A stretch of DNA of 64,000 nucleotides from Lachnospiraceae bacterium (GTDB lineage Bacteria; Bacillota; Clostridia; Lachnospirales; Lachnospiraceae): NCBI GenBank assembly GCA_022845955.1, contig AP025576.1, positions 2,046,001 to 2,110,000 of the forward strand. Direction: 5' to 3'. The notes below the pieces were generated by a model. It had not been told where the DNA came from, ran no database searches, and was given only the letters and a program-made list of their open reading frames with translations. Positions 1 to 9,344 of the stretch are shown here, in pieces; position 1 is the stretch's first letter, and the number at the start of each line of letters is the position of its first letter. Both the position numbers and the translations under genes were made by a program.

Positions 1-2082
1 GCATGCCACAATCCTGCCTATGTACGTAAGTACAATATGGTTCAGGAGCTGGTTGACGGCGGCACCTTCCTGCTGAACTGCTCATGGAACGCGGAAGAGC
101 TGGACAAGCACCTTCCCGGACAGATGAAGAAATTCATCGCTGACCACAATATCAATTTCTACACCATCGACGGTGTTAAGATTGGTATCGAAACCGGCAT
201 GGGCCCCACACGTATCAACACGATCCTGCAGTCCGCATTCTTTGAACTGACCGGAATCATTCCTGCCGAAAAGGCAAATGAACTGATGAAGGCTGCTGCA
301 AAGGCTACTTACGGACGTAAGGGCGAAGATGTTGTTATGAAGAACTGGGCGGCTATCGATGCAGGCGCCAAGGGCGTTGTTAAGGTAGAAGTACCTGAAA
401 GCTGGAAGAACTGTGAAGATGAAGGCCTTGATTATGCAGTGGTAAGCGGCGGCAGAAAAGATGTGGTTGATTTCGTTAACAACATCCAGACCAAGGTAAG
501 CGCTCAGGAAGGAAATACCCTGCCTGTATCCGCATTCAAGGATTATGCGGACGGTTCCACTCCTTCCGGATCTTCTGCTTATGAGAAGAGAGGTATTGCG
601 GTTAATGTACCTACCTGGGATCCTACCAAATGTATCCAGTGTAACTTCTGTTCTTATGTATGTCCTCATGCCGTAATCCGTCCTGCTGTTATGACGGAAG
701 AAGAAGCAGCTAATGCTCCTGAAGGAATGAAGATGCTTGATATGACCGGAATGCCCGGTAAGAAATTTGCAGTAACCGTATCCGTACTTGACTGTACCGG
801 ATGTGGATCCTGTGCAAATGTTTGTCCCGGCATGAAGGGGGAGAAGGCTCTGAACATGAATCCTCTTGAAACACAGCTTGCTGAAGAGAAGATGTTCAAC
901 TACGGACAGTCCGTATCCGAGAAGCCTGAAGTCCTTGAAAAATTCAAAGAGAATTCCGTTAAGGGATCACAGTTCAAACAGCCTCTGCTTGAGTTCTCCG
1001 GAGCTTGTGCAGGATGTGGTGAGACACCTTATGCGAAGCTGATTACACAGCTGTTTGGCGATAGAATGTATATTGCAAACGCAACCGGATGTTCTTCTAT
1101 CTGGGGTAACTCTTCACCGAGTACACCTTATACCGTAAACAGAGCCGGCAAGGGACCCGCTTGGGACAACTCCCTGTTCGAAGATAACGCTGAGTTCGGT
1201 ATGGGTATGCTGCTTGCACAGAACGCAATCAGAGGCGGGCTGAAAGCTAAGGTTGAAGAGGTACTTGCCAATACCGGGGACGAAGCTGTTAAGGCGGCAT
1301 GCCAGGAATACCTGGATACCTACAACAGCGGCGTGACCAACGGACCGGCAACCGATAAGATGGTAGCGGTACTGGAAGCACAGGACTGCGGCGTATGCCA
1401 GGATATCGTTAAAAACAAAGACTTCCTTTCCAAGAAATCCCAGTGGGTATTCGGCGGTGACGGATGGGCATATGATATCGGATTCGGCGGTGTGGATCAT
1501 ATCCTCGCCAGCGGAAAAGATATCAACGTTATGGTATTCAACACCGAAGTATATTCCAATACAGGCGGACAGGCTTCCAAGGCTACTCCTACCGGTGCTG
1601 TAGCACAGTTTGCAGCCGGCGGTAAAGAAGTGAAGCAGAAAGACCTGGCTGGTATTGCAATGAGCTATGGTTATGTATATGTAGCACAGATTTCCATGGG
1701 TGCTGATTACAACCAGACCGTTAAGGCTATCGCAGAGGCGGAAGCTTATCCGGGACCTTCCCTGATTATTGCTTACGCTCCTTGTATCAACCATGGTATC
1801 AAGAAGGGTATGAGCAAGGCTCAGACCGAAGAAAAACTGGCTGTAGAGACCGGTTACTGGAATATGTTCCGCTACAATCCTGCTGCTGAGAAGAAATTTG
1901 TCCTTGACAGCAAGGCACCCAGCAAGGATTTCCAGGAATTCATCAGCGGTGAAGTAAGATATACCTCCCTGGCTCTGAAGGATGCCGATAAGGCTGCAAG
2001 GCTTCAGGCTCAGGCTGCGGATAACGCAAAAGAAAGATACGAGTATCTGCAGAAGTTGCAGACTCTGTACGGCGACAACTAA
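1..2082 (+). CDS. nifJ: Pyruvate:ferredoxin (flavodoxin) oxidoreductase, C-terminal part (5' end outside window)
   Basis: Oxidises pyruvate with CoA to acetyl-CoA and CO2 and passes electrons to ferredoxin in the cytoplasm. The frame is open from base 1, so about 693 residues are visible of a family usually near 1,180; the N-terminal pyrimidine-binding and gamma domains lie upstream. Visible parts in order: two 4Fe-4S motifs (CIQCNFCSYVCP near 610-670 and CTGCGSCANVCP near 795-830), then the thiamine diphosphate domain with CAGCGETPY, the ATGCSS stretch, GDGWAYDIGFGG and NTEVYSNTGGQ, and a C-terminal tail. The hydrogenase gene follows after a terminator, a fitting partner for reduced ferredoxin. 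The assignment is certain; only the start is missing. Confidence 0.97.
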   Translation, partial: ACHNPAYVRKYNMVQELVDGGTFLLNCSWNAEELDKHLPGQMKKFIADHNINFYTIDGVKIGIETGMGPTRINTILQSAFFELTGIIPAEKANELMKAAAKATYGRKGEDVVMKNWAAIDAGAKGVVKVEVPESWKNCEDEGLDYAVVSGGRKDVVDFVNNIQTKVSAQEGNTLPVSAFKDYADGSTPSGSSAYEKRGIAVNVPTWDPTKCIQCNFCSYVCPHAVIRPAVMTEEEAANAPEGMKMLDMTGMPGKKFAVTVSVLDCTGCGSCANVCPGMKGEKALNMNPLETQLAEEKMFNYGQSVSEKPEVLEKFKENSVKGSQFKQPLLEFSGACAGCGETPYAKLITQLFGDRMYIANATGCSSIWGNSSPSTPYTVNRAGKGPAWDNSLFEDNAEFGMGMLLAQNAIRGGLKAKVEEVLANTGDEAVKAACQEYLDTYNSGVTNGPATDKMVAVLEAQDCGVCQDIVKNKDFLSKKSQWVFGGDGWAYDIGFGGVDHILASGKDINVMVFNTEVYSNTGGQASKATPTGAVAQFAAGGKEVKQKDLAGIAMSYGYVYVAQISMGADYNQTVKAIAEAEAYPGPSLIIAYAPCINHGIKKGMSKAQTEEKLAVETGYWNMFRYNPAAEKKFVLDSKAPSKDFQEFISGEVRYTSLALKDADKAARLQAQAADNAKERYEYLQKLQTLYGDN

Positions 2083-2170
2083 TTACTGACCGCATTTGCG
2101 GTAAGGCTTACCGGGGGAGACGAAGGAAACTTCGCCGTACCCCGGGTGCTGCCTGAAGAAACAAAAATAT

Positions 2171-2209
2171 AAGCTGGCTTGGGATTGTCTCAAATCCAGC
2201 TTTGTTTTT
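2171..2209 (+). terminator. Probable rho-independent terminator after nifJ
   Basis: AAGCTGG pairs with CCAGCTT across an imperfect stem and is followed by a T-rich tract (TTTGTTTTT). A second GC-rich hairpin (CCGGGG...CCCCGG with an inner CGAAG/CTTCG) precedes it at about 2118-2150. Confidence 0.6.
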
Positions 2210-2260
2210 GGATGCACCAGTTAATTTTTTAACAATCAGAAAGAGGATAAACAAAAGAAT

Positions 2261-3718
2261 ATGGGTATAGTATCTGATGACGCTACCATCTTAAAAATTA
2301 AGCACGAGGTACTCACTGAAGTGGCTAAGCTGGCATTTGCCGGTGAACTGGACGAGAAAAAAGAGAATATTCCCTACGATATGATTCCCGGGCCCGAAGC
2401 GCGTTTCCGCTGCTGTATTTACAAGGAAAGGGAAATTATCAGACAGAGAGTCAGACTGGCAGAAGGAAAGTGCCCCGGTACCAGAGAGAGCAGCAACATT
2501 GTACAGGTTATCAACTCCGCCTGCGAGGAATGTCCTATTTCCTCCGGCTACGTAGTTACCAACCTGTGTCAGGGATGTCTGGCAAAATCCTGTAAACAGT
2601 CCTGTAATTTCGGAGCTATTACCATCGGTGACGATCGTTCCTTTATCGATCCGGACAAATGTAAAAGCTGCGGAAAATGTGCACAGGCTTGTTCCTATTC
2701 CGCAATCGTTAAAATACAGAGACCCTGTATGAAGAGCTGCCCTGTCAGCGCCATAACCATGGACGAGCATGGAGTATGCCAGATAGACGAATCCAAATGT
2801 ATCCAGTGCGGACAGTGTATCCATAATTGTCCTTTCGGAGCCATCGCTTCCAAGACAAGCATTGTGGATATTATCAATGAAATCCGTTCCGGCAAAAAGG
2901 TAGTGGCTATGCTGGCGCCTGCCGGAGAAGGACAATTTGGTGAAAACATCACCATGGCAAGCTGGAGGACCGCTATGAAGAAGATCGGCTTTGCCGACTT
3001 CGTGGAAGTGGGCCTGGGCGGTGATATGACTGCTGCGTTTGAGGCGGAAGAATGGGCGGAAAGCTTTAAAGAAGGCAAGAAAATGACCACCTCCTGCTGT
3101 CCCGCTTTTGTTAACTATATAAAGAAACATTTTCCTGAGCTGACGGATCATATTTCCACCACCGTTTCCCCCATGTGTGCGGTATCCAGGATGCTGAAAG
3201 CAAAGGATCCGGAGACGGTTACCGTATTTATCGGGCCTTGCATCGGCAAGAAGTCTGAAGTGCAGGATCAGAAAATCGAGGGGAATGCGGATTATGTCCT
3301 GACCTTCGGAGAGATCCGCGCCATGATGCGTGCCAAGGACGTACAGCTGGAGCCGGAAGAAAACACGAGCCAGGAAGCGAGTGTATTCGGCAAGCGCTTC
3401 GGCAACGGCGGCGGTGTGACGGAAGCTGTCGTGGAATGCCTGAAAGAGACCGGGGAAAACGCCGACCTTAAGGTGGCAAGATGCAGCGGTATCGCAGAGT
3501 GTAAAAAAGCGCTCATGCTCTTTAAGCTGGGCAAGCTGCCGGAGGATTTCATCGAAGGCATGATTTGTGAAGGCGGCTGCGTGGGCGGACCCAGCCGGCA
3601 TAAAGCGGCTCTGGCTGCCAAGAAGGACAGGGATAAACTGATTTCCCAGGCAGATGCAAGAGGCGTACATGATAACCTGAAGAATTACGATATGGATTCC
3701 TTCTCCATGCACCGATAG
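2261..3718 (+). CDS. Monomeric [FeFe] hydrogenase, group B-like
   Basis: Makes H2 from protons using reduced ferredoxin (or the reverse) in the cytoplasm. The 485-residue protein has a Cys-rich N-terminal half with several cysteine clusters, including CKSCGKCAQACSYSA and CIQCGQCIHNCPFGA that bind 4Fe-4S clusters. The H-cluster domain follows, with L1-type TSCCPAF, then SPMCA, L2-type GPCIGKKSE and L3-type EGMICEGGCVGGP. TSCCPAF and EGGCVGGP differ from group A forms (TSCCPGW, ACPGGC), so I infer group B. RBS AGAGGA lies upstream. Its position directly after nifJ suggests fermentative disposal of electrons. The stop codon lies inside the first unit of a tandem repeat. HydEFG maturases are not in the window. 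Confidence 0.9.
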   Translation: MGIVSDDATILKIKHEVLTEVAKLAFAGELDEKKENIPYDMIPGPEARFRCCIYKEREIIRQRVRLAEGKCPGTRESSNIVQVINSACEECPISSGYVVTNLCQGCLAKSCKQSCNFGAITIGDDRSFIDPDKCKSCGKCAQACSYSAIVKIQRPCMKSCPVSAITMDEHGVCQIDESKCIQCGQCIHNCPFGAIASKTSIVDIINEIRSGKKVVAMLAPAGEGQFGENITMASWRTAMKKIGFADFVEVGLGGDMTAAFEAEEWAESFKEGKKMTTSCCPAFVNYIKKHFPELTDHISTTVSPMCAVSRMLKAKDPETVTVFIGPCIGKKSEVQDQKIEGNADYVLTFGEIRAMMRAKDVQLEPEENTSQEASVFGKRFGNGGGVTEAVVECLKETGENADLKVARCSGIAECKKALMLFKLGKLPEDFIEGMICEGGCVGGPSRHKAALAAKKDRDKLISQADARGVHDNLKNYDMDSFSMHR

Positions 3719-3781
3719 GTGCATGGCATCGATAGGCGCATGGCATCGATAGGTGCATTGCATCGATAGGTGCATGGCATC
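3714..3781 (+). repeat. Four tandem 17-bp repeats overlapping the hydrogenase stop codon
   Basis: Units at 3714-3730, 3731-3747, 3748-3764 and 3765-3781 read GATAGGTGCATGGCATC with at most one change each. The first unit supplies the TAG stop. With the last codons of the gene it forms a perfect 9-bp stem (CCATGCACC, loop GATA, GGTGCATGG at 3705-3726). Confidence 0.9.
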
Positions 3782-3799
3782 AGGGAATCGTTATCCTGG

Positions 3800-3831
3800 A
3801 AGGAGCTGGTAGTTTACTGGCTCCTTTTTTT
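3800..3831 (+). terminator. Rho-independent terminator after the hydrogenase gene
   Basis: AAGGAGC pairs with GCTCCTT around an inner GTA/TAC-type stem and is followed by seven T residues. Confidence 0.85.
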
Positions 3832-3926
3832 ATATTATAATGAATAGAAATATGCTGGCAGAAGCATACATGGTAACCGCCGCCGTGCGGTTCTGTTTAG
3901 GATCCGGGGGATGAGGGGGAGCAGGA

Positions 3927-5681
3927 GTGAAAACAAAAAAGGCACAGCAGGAATCGTGTTTAACGGAAGAAAAACGCCAGCCGGCGCAGCTGAAATGGAG
4001 TATGACTATTCTGATGCTGCTTTGCTGGCTTTTGCCGCTTGCCATTCTTACCATGGCAATACTGACCTATGTTTCGAACCGGTTTTCGGGCCAGATGAAA
4101 GAAAATATAGAAAAAACCATGGATACCGCTGTGGAAATATGTGAAATGCGGGTGGAAGCGGCAGTGCGGGTATCCCGAAATGCCTCTTACATACCTGAAA
4201 TCAAAGAAAGCTGGAGACAGTATCAGGCGGACGGAGACAGGCTTGACCTGTATGAGAGGGTTACCACCTTCCTGGAGCAGATGTACCGCTATGACAGCAG
4301 CTTCTTAAGCACTATACTGTATTTTACCGAGGAGCCGGAGCGGATTTATTACAGCTACAGCAGCAATAACTATGACAGCATCAAACAATTCAAGAGCCTG
4401 GCAAGGGAACGTGTGGAACAGAAAGCGCAGGAGATTGACACCGGGATAGGCTGGGTGAATGAAAGAGGCCATTTATATATGGTCCGTAATATCATGACCC
4501 CCGTGTACCGGCCCTATGCCGTAATTGTTATGGATATTGATAAAGACAGCGTATTTCAGAGTGTGGAGGGGATTCCCTGGTATCTGGATTACGATGTGAG
4601 CATAGATGGGGAATGGGTGTTCGGGACAGGCTGGGCGGAGGATTTTATCCGCCGGGAGAGCGCGGAACGATACAGCGAATACCATGAGGAGAAGGATGTG
4701 GCCTACGTGACCTGCGAGCGGAAAATGGACAGCCATGTCATCCGCTATGTCGTGAAGCTGGACTATGATGCTATCCATTACGAGAAGGAGGCCATACGGT
4801 ACATAACTATTTTGATGATGGCATTTACCATCCCTCTTATTTTTATTGTATTTTATTTCCTGTACAGAAAGGTTACCATGCCGGTAAAACGTCTGATCGA
4901 TGCGGCTTCGGAGATTGAAAAGGGCCATTTCGGGGTGCAGATAGAGAAAAAGGAGAAGAGCAGGGAGTTTTTATATCTGGACAATGCGTTCAACAGCATG
5001 TCGGATAAGCTGAAAAACCAGTTTGAACAGATATACCTGGAGGAGCTTGCTCTGCGGGATGCCAATATTATGGCCCTCCAGTCCCAGATCAACCCCCATT
5101 TCCTCAATAATACCCTGGAGATCATCAACTGGGAGGCGCGGATGGAGGGAAATGACCGGGTAAGCAGCATGATCGAAGCTCTTTCCACCATGCTGGAGGC
5201 TACCATGGACAGGAAGAAGCAGCAGATGATACCGCTGTCGGAAGAGATCAGCTATGTGGAGGCTTACTGCCATATCATCAGGCAGCGTTTCGGGGAGAAG
5301 TTCCAGTTTGAGAAGCAGATCGATCCAAAGCTTCTGCAGACAGAGGTTCCCCGGCTTATCATCCAGCCTATCATGGAAAATGCGGTGGAGCACGGACTGG
5401 CAGGACGCGCGGGTAAGATCGTGCTCCGCATTTATGCCGAGGCAGATAAGCTCAAGATAGAAATTATCAATGACGGCCTCATGACAAAGGAAGACAAAAA
5501 GAAGGTGGAAGACCTGCTTGGCAGCGGGACGGACAGCGGTGAACAGCATTCCGTCAGCCTGGGAATCCGCAATGTGAACAAGAGATTACAGATAATTTAC
5601 GGCCCGGATTGCGGGCTGTCGATCAAAAATGACAAAGAAGATTGCACGGTAAGCACAATAACGGTCAAATTGCATAAATGA
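3927..5681 (+). CDS. YesM-type sensor histidine kinase of a sugar-responsive two-component system
   Basis: Membrane sensor of 584 residues that should phosphorylate the AraC-type regulator at 9345. Order: cytoplasmic N-terminus, membrane segment about residues 26-50, extracellular sensing domain to about 290, second membrane segment (LMMAFTIPLIFIVFYFL), HAMP, a His_kinase domain with QSQINPHFLNNT whose phospho-accepting histidine is residue 391, and a HATPase domain with QPIMENAVEHG and a late glycine-rich stretch. The start is GTG, preceded by GGGGGAGCAGGA; a competing frame starting at 3911 lacks family features. Kinase, binding protein, two permeases and regulator lie in one cluster, so the ligand is probably the carbohydrate handled by the importer. 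The ligand itself cannot be read from sequence. Confidence 0.9.
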   Translation: MKTKKAQQESCLTEEKRQPAQLKWSMTILMLLCWLLPLAILTMAILTYVSNRFSGQMKENIEKTMDTAVEICEMRVEAAVRVSRNASYIPEIKESWRQYQADGDRLDLYERVTTFLEQMYRYDSSFLSTILYFTEEPERIYYSYSSNNYDSIKQFKSLARERVEQKAQEIDTGIGWVNERGHLYMVRNIMTPVYRPYAVIVMDIDKDSVFQSVEGIPWYLDYDVSIDGEWVFGTGWAEDFIRRESAERYSEYHEEKDVAYVTCERKMDSHVIRYVVKLDYDAIHYEKEAIRYITILMMAFTIPLIFIVFYFLYRKVTMPVKRLIDAASEIEKGHFGVQIEKKEKSREFLYLDNAFNSMSDKLKNQFEQIYLEELALRDANIMALQSQINPHFLNNTLEIINWEARMEGNDRVSSMIEALSTMLEATMDRKKQQMIPLSEEISYVEAYCHIIRQRFGEKFQFEKQIDPKLLQTEVPRLIIQPIMENAVEHGLAGRAGKIVLRIYAEADKLKIEIINDGLMTKEDKKKVEDLLGSGTDSGEQHSVSLGIRNVNKRLQIIYGPDCGLSIKNDKEDCTVSTITVKLHK

Positions 5682-5730
5682 CTTCCGGCGGAACAGAACA
5701 ATAAAAGACAAATAATCACAATAGGAATCA

Positions 5731-5759
5731 TTAACCTTTCCCCTGGATTGTTATATGAT
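5731..5759 (+). promoter_or_regulatory. Candidate sigma-A promoter for the binding-protein gene
   Basis: TTAACC, 17-bp spacer, TATGAT, about 50 bp before the start codon at 5809. Confidence 0.5.
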
Positions 5760-5808
5760 TAGTACAGATGAAAAACAAGTCATCCAAAACGAAAGGGAGG
5801 TTTCTTAC

Positions 5809-7203
5809 ATGAAAAGAAAATTATTAGCTTGTGTATTAGCATGCACGATGGTGGCTTCACTGGCAGGCTGCGGGAACAGCGCAAGCCAGACGGCAAGTGA
5901 ATCCAAACCGGCGGACACTGCGGCGGCGGAGCAGAGCCAGGCAGAGGACAGTACACCGGCAGAAGAATCCACAACAGAAGCAGAAGCGGGAACGCTGGAA
6001 GTAAAGAGCGGAACCACGCTGAATGTAACAACAACCTTCGCGGGTGAAGAAAGCAACGTACAGAACTATCAGGATTCCGTAAAGAGATGGGAAGACAAAT
6101 ACGGATGTACCGTAGCGGATTCCTCAGGAACAGCGGATGAAACCTTTAAGTCCCGTGTAATTTCCGACTTTGAAGCAGGCGCGGAACCGGATGTGCTTTT
6201 CTACTTTAACGGCAACGACTCCAATCCCTTCGTGGAAGCGGGAAAGGTAGTTACCATCGATGAAATCCGTACCGTATACCCTGATTACGCATCAAACATG
6301 AAGGATGATATGATTCCTGCCTGTCCTGCGGACGGAAAGAAATATGCAGTTCCCTTCTACGGCTACTGGGAAGGCCTGTATGTGAACAAATCCGTTTGTG
6401 AGCAGGCCGGTGTGGAAATTCCCGGAGCAGACACCACATGGGCGGAGTTCCTGGAAATCTGCCAGAAAATCAAAGATGCCGGATTTACTCCTATTGCAGC
6501 ATCCCTGGCAAAAGAGCCTCATTATTGGTTTGAGTTCGCTATTTACAATCATGACACACCCGCTACCCATGCATCCGTACCCGCATCCCTGGACGATGCA
6601 GCAGGAAAAGCTTGGATCGCAGGCCTGGGAGATATCAAGGATCTGTTTGAAAAAGGATATTTCTCTGAAAACACCAATACCGCAGAGGCTTCTGAAGTAT
6701 TCCAGAGCTTTGTAGACGGGAAAGCGGCATTCTATGTGGACGGTTCCTGGAAAATGGGCGGTATTGCAGAAGCAACCGACGATATCGACAACTTTACCGT
6801 AACCTTTGTACCCGGAGCAAACGAGCGTAAAGCAAGCGATATTATCAGCGGACTTTCCTCCGGCTGGTATATTACAAAAAAAGCATGGGATGATCCGGAA
6901 AAACGTGCGGCAGCCGTTTCCTTCGTAAACGATATGCTTACTGACGAAAATGTATCACTTTTCGCACAGACTGCAGCAACTGCGCTGAAGAATGGTGTGC
7001 AGCTGGATACGGCTTCCCTGAATTCCCTGCAGCTTGACAGTCTTGACATGATTAAGTCCGCAACAGCGGTATCTAATGCGGCACAGGATCTTTGCACACA
7101 GGAACAGAGAGCACCTATCTTTGACCATATGCCTGAAATCGTGACCGGCAGTGTCAGCATTGAAGACGCTATTTCCCAGGTGCTGGAGAATATGAGCGAA
7201 TAA
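5809..7203 (+). CDS. Carbohydrate ABC transporter substrate-binding lipoprotein (family 1, CUT1)
   Basis: Captures a sugar outside the membrane for the permeases that follow. The 464-residue protein starts MKRKLLACVLACTMV and has a lipobox LAGC about residue 20, then a Ser/Glu/Ala-rich linker, then an extracellular solute-binding family 1 fold with features such as FYFNGNDSNPFVEAGKV, VPFYGYWEGLYVNK and FVDGKAAFYVDGSW. I chose the ATG at 5809 because GGGAGG sits 8 bp before it and a signal peptide begins there; an in-frame ATG at 5755 lacks both. A hairpin downstream may lower expression of the permeases relative to this protein. Substrate unknown; an oligosaccharide is likely. Confidence 0.92.
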   Translation: MKRKLLACVLACTMVASLAGCGNSASQTASESKPADTAAAEQSQAEDSTPAEESTTEAEAGTLEVKSGTTLNVTTTFAGEESNVQNYQDSVKRWEDKYGCTVADSSGTADETFKSRVISDFEAGAEPDVLFYFNGNDSNPFVEAGKVVTIDEIRTVYPDYASNMKDDMIPACPADGKKYAVPFYGYWEGLYVNKSVCEQAGVEIPGADTTWAEFLEICQKIKDAGFTPIAASLAKEPHYWFEFAIYNHDTPATHASVPASLDDAAGKAWIAGLGDIKDLFEKGYFSENTNTAEASEVFQSFVDGKAAFYVDGSWKMGGIAEATDDIDNFTVTFVPGANERKASDIISGLSSGWYITKKAWDDPEKRAAAVSFVNDMLTDENVSLFAQTAATALKNGVQLDTASLNSLQLDSLDMIKSATAVSNAAQDLCTQEQRAPIFDHMPEIVTGSVSIEDAISQVLENMSE

Positions 7204-7243
7204 TCGCCGGTATCGGATATAAATACGCAGACTATAACAACAC

Positions 7244-7273
7244 AAGGGCCGAAGGCTTTTCCTCCGGCCCTTT
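7244..7273 (+). terminator. Hairpin between binding-protein and permease genes
   Basis: AAGGGCCG pairs with CGGCCCTT and an inner AGG with CCT, followed by only three T residues. It is more likely a partial attenuator or 3' stabiliser of the upstream mRNA than a full terminator. Confidence 0.5.
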
Positions 7274-7366
7274 CATGAAGAAAATAATGAGGATATGACG
7301 TAATAATAAAGCTGTAATAAGGTTTATATCGTCAGCGCCCGGCGGAACGGGCAGAGAGGTGTTGGT

Positions 7367-8260
7367 ATGAACAATCAACCAAATATCTATAAAAATAAAA
7401 AACCTGTCTTTTTCTTCCTTTTCCCGGCTTTTCTTTTTCTGGCGCTGTATCTGTTTTACCCGTTTCTCAGAAACATCTTGAACAGCTTCCAGATTATCAA
7501 GGATTTGGGAGCGCCTGCAAAAGGATGGAATGACCCGATTTATAAGAATTATGCAAAGCTGTTTACCGATAAAAACATGGGAATCGCCATGAAAAACACG
7601 CTTATTATGATAGTGGTAACGCTTTTAGGCCAGGTGGGGATAGCCTTGGTTCTTTCCCTCATGGTGGATAATATCAAAAGGGGAGCCAAGTTTTTCCGAA
7701 TCGTTTACTTCTTCCCTATTGTGGTATCCGCTACGGCTCTCGGTCTTTTATTTAATCTGATTTTCCTGTACGACAAAGGAATGCTGAATCAGTTCCTGGA
7801 AATGTTCGGAGCAACGAAGTTAACGGACTGGAAGGATTCGGCCCACGCGATGGTGACTATGATGGTTCCGGTAATGTGGCAGTATGTGGGATTTTACTTT
7901 ATTATCCTGCTGACGGGACTTAACAATATTTCGGATGAATTATATGAATCGGCGGCGATTGACGGCGCCACAACCTGGCAGAAGGTGAGATACATATCCC
8001 TGCCCCTGCTGCATAACGTTATCTGTACCTGCAGCATTCTGGCTGTAACAGGCGCGCTGAAGGTATTCGACCTGCCCTGGGTTATGCTTCCCAACGGTAT
8101 GCCGATGGGTGAGACCTGGCTGACCGGCACCTACATGTACTATTGGGCTTTCCAGGGAAAAGATATTGACTATAGCTGTACGGTAGCGATTGTTATCGTA
8201 ATCCTGGGGATTATTCTTTCCAAGGTGGTCAATATGATTTTCAGGGAAAAAGATTATTAG
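7367..8260 (+). CDS. Sugar ABC transporter permease (MalF/UgpA type)
   Basis: Inner-membrane channel half of the CUT1 importer, 297 residues with six predicted membrane segments, the first at FFFLFPAFLFLALYLFYPFL. The coupling loop has the EAA-type motif ELYESAAIDGATTWQKVRYISLP, which docks on an ATPase. RBS AGAGAGGTG precedes the ATG. It lies between the binding protein and the second permease. No ATPase gene is present in the cluster, so a shared MsmX/UgpC-like ATPase elsewhere must power it, as known for many CUT1 systems. Confidence 0.93.
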   Translation: MNNQPNIYKNKKPVFFFLFPAFLFLALYLFYPFLRNILNSFQIIKDLGAPAKGWNDPIYKNYAKLFTDKNMGIAMKNTLIMIVVTLLGQVGIALVLSLMVDNIKRGAKFFRIVYFFPIVVSATALGLLFNLIFLYDKGMLNQFLEMFGATKLTDWKDSAHAMVTMMVPVMWQYVGFYFIILLTGLNNISDELYESAAIDGATTWQKVRYISLPLLHNVICTCSILAVTGALKVFDLPWVMLPNGMPMGETWLTGTYMYYWAFQGKDIDYSCTVAIVIVILGIILSKVVNMIFREKDY

Positions 8261-8295
8261 GAGTAAGGCGCTGTGACGCGCAGATGGGAGCATAG

Positions 8296-9153
8296 ATGAA
8301 AAAGAAGAAGTTTTCCATAGGAATGCCTTTTGTGTATCTGCTTCTTGTTATATGGGCATTGACTACAATTTATCCGCTGGTATGGGTGGTAATGAATTCC
8401 TTCAAGGATAAAAAACAGATTGTCTCCAATTCCTTTGCCTTTCCGCTGGGCAGCCTGTTCACACTGGATAATTACGAAAAGGCAATCAATAAATTCAGTA
8501 TTTTTACGGCGTACCGGAACAGCCTGCTCATTTCCTGTACGGTGGCGGTGGTGGTTATCCTCTTTGCAGGTTTGGCTTCCTATGCGCTGGTACGTTACAA
8601 ATTCAGAGGCAGTGACCTGATGAACAGCCTCGTGATAGCCGCAATGATGTTTCCCGTATTCGCAACCATCATCCCGGTGTTCCGTATGGAATCCGGTTGG
8701 GGAATCGTGAATACCAATAATCTCTGGCTCGCCCTGCTGTCCTGTGCGCTGCCGCAGATAGCCGGGAACCTGGCCTTTGCCATAGTGGTGCTGTCCGGCT
8801 ATATCAAGGGACTGCCGGTGGAACTGGAAGAGGCCGCCTACATGGAAGGCTGCAACGCCTATCAGATTTTTTTCAAGGTGATCATGCCGCTGACAAAGCC
8901 CTCCTTTGCCACGGTTGGTATTTTCAGCTTCCTGTGGAGCTATAACGACCTGTTTACCCAGACCTTCTTCCTGCGTTTCCCCAATCATTGGGCGATAACC
9001 AGGCTGCTGAATGAGATTTCCGGCAGGCAGGGTACGGATTACGGCCTGATGGCCGCGGCAGTTTCCCTTATTGTGGTGCCGCTGATTGTGGTTTACGTCT
9101 GTCTGCAGAAGTACATCATCAAAGGAATGACGGCGGGTGCTATCAAAGGCTGA
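8296..9153 (+). CDS. Sugar ABC transporter permease (MalG/UgpE type)
   Basis: Second channel half, 285 residues, six predicted membrane segments beginning with PFVYLLLVIWALTTIYPLVW. The coupling loop reads ELEEAAYMEGCNAYQIFFKVIMPL, the EAA motif. GGGAG lies before the ATG, and the gene follows the first permease by 35 bp in the same operon. The C-terminus (QKYIIKGMTAGAIKG) is the usual MalG-family ending. A strong terminator follows. Confidence 0.93.
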   Translation: MKKKKFSIGMPFVYLLLVIWALTTIYPLVWVVMNSFKDKKQIVSNSFAFPLGSLFTLDNYEKAINKFSIFTAYRNSLLISCTVAVVVILFAGLASYALVRYKFRGSDLMNSLVIAAMMFPVFATIIPVFRMESGWGIVNTNNLWLALLSCALPQIAGNLAFAIVVLSGYIKGLPVELEEAAYMEGCNAYQIFFKVIMPLTKPSFATVGIFSFLWSYNDLFTQTFFLRFPNHWAITRLLNEISGRQGTDYGLMAAAVSLIVVPLIVVYVCLQKYIIKGMTAGAIKG

Positions 9154-9209
9154 TGAATGTACATGTGTCAGGATCGGCAGGTCTGTACGGTTAAAAAATA
9201 AGAAAAATG

Positions 9210-9245
9210 CGGAAAGTGTTTCTTGTCGGAGCACTTTCCGTTTTT
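9210..9245 (+). terminator. Rho-independent terminator after the permease genes
   Basis: CGGAAAGTG pairs perfectly with CACTTTCCG over a 13-nt loop and is followed by TTTTT. It separates the transporter from the regulator, which has a TATAAT at 9258-9263 for its own transcription. Confidence 0.88.
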
Positions 9246-9344
9246 GGCCGTTTATGGTATAATGATAAAGCGTATGGCATGGAACAGTCCAAAACAAAGG
9301 CCCGCGGCGGGGCACGGAGCAGAAAGGCTCCGGGGGGAGAAATT

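Noticed and set aside
2291..3775. Long open frame (494 codons) on the minus strand opposite the hydrogenase gene
   Set aside because: It is a shadow of the strongly supported hydrogenase frame, has no recognisable domain, and its start lies in the tandem repeats.
3714..3781. Possible CRISPR array
   Set aside because: The 17-bp units are directly adjacent with no spacers, so this is a simple tandem repeat.
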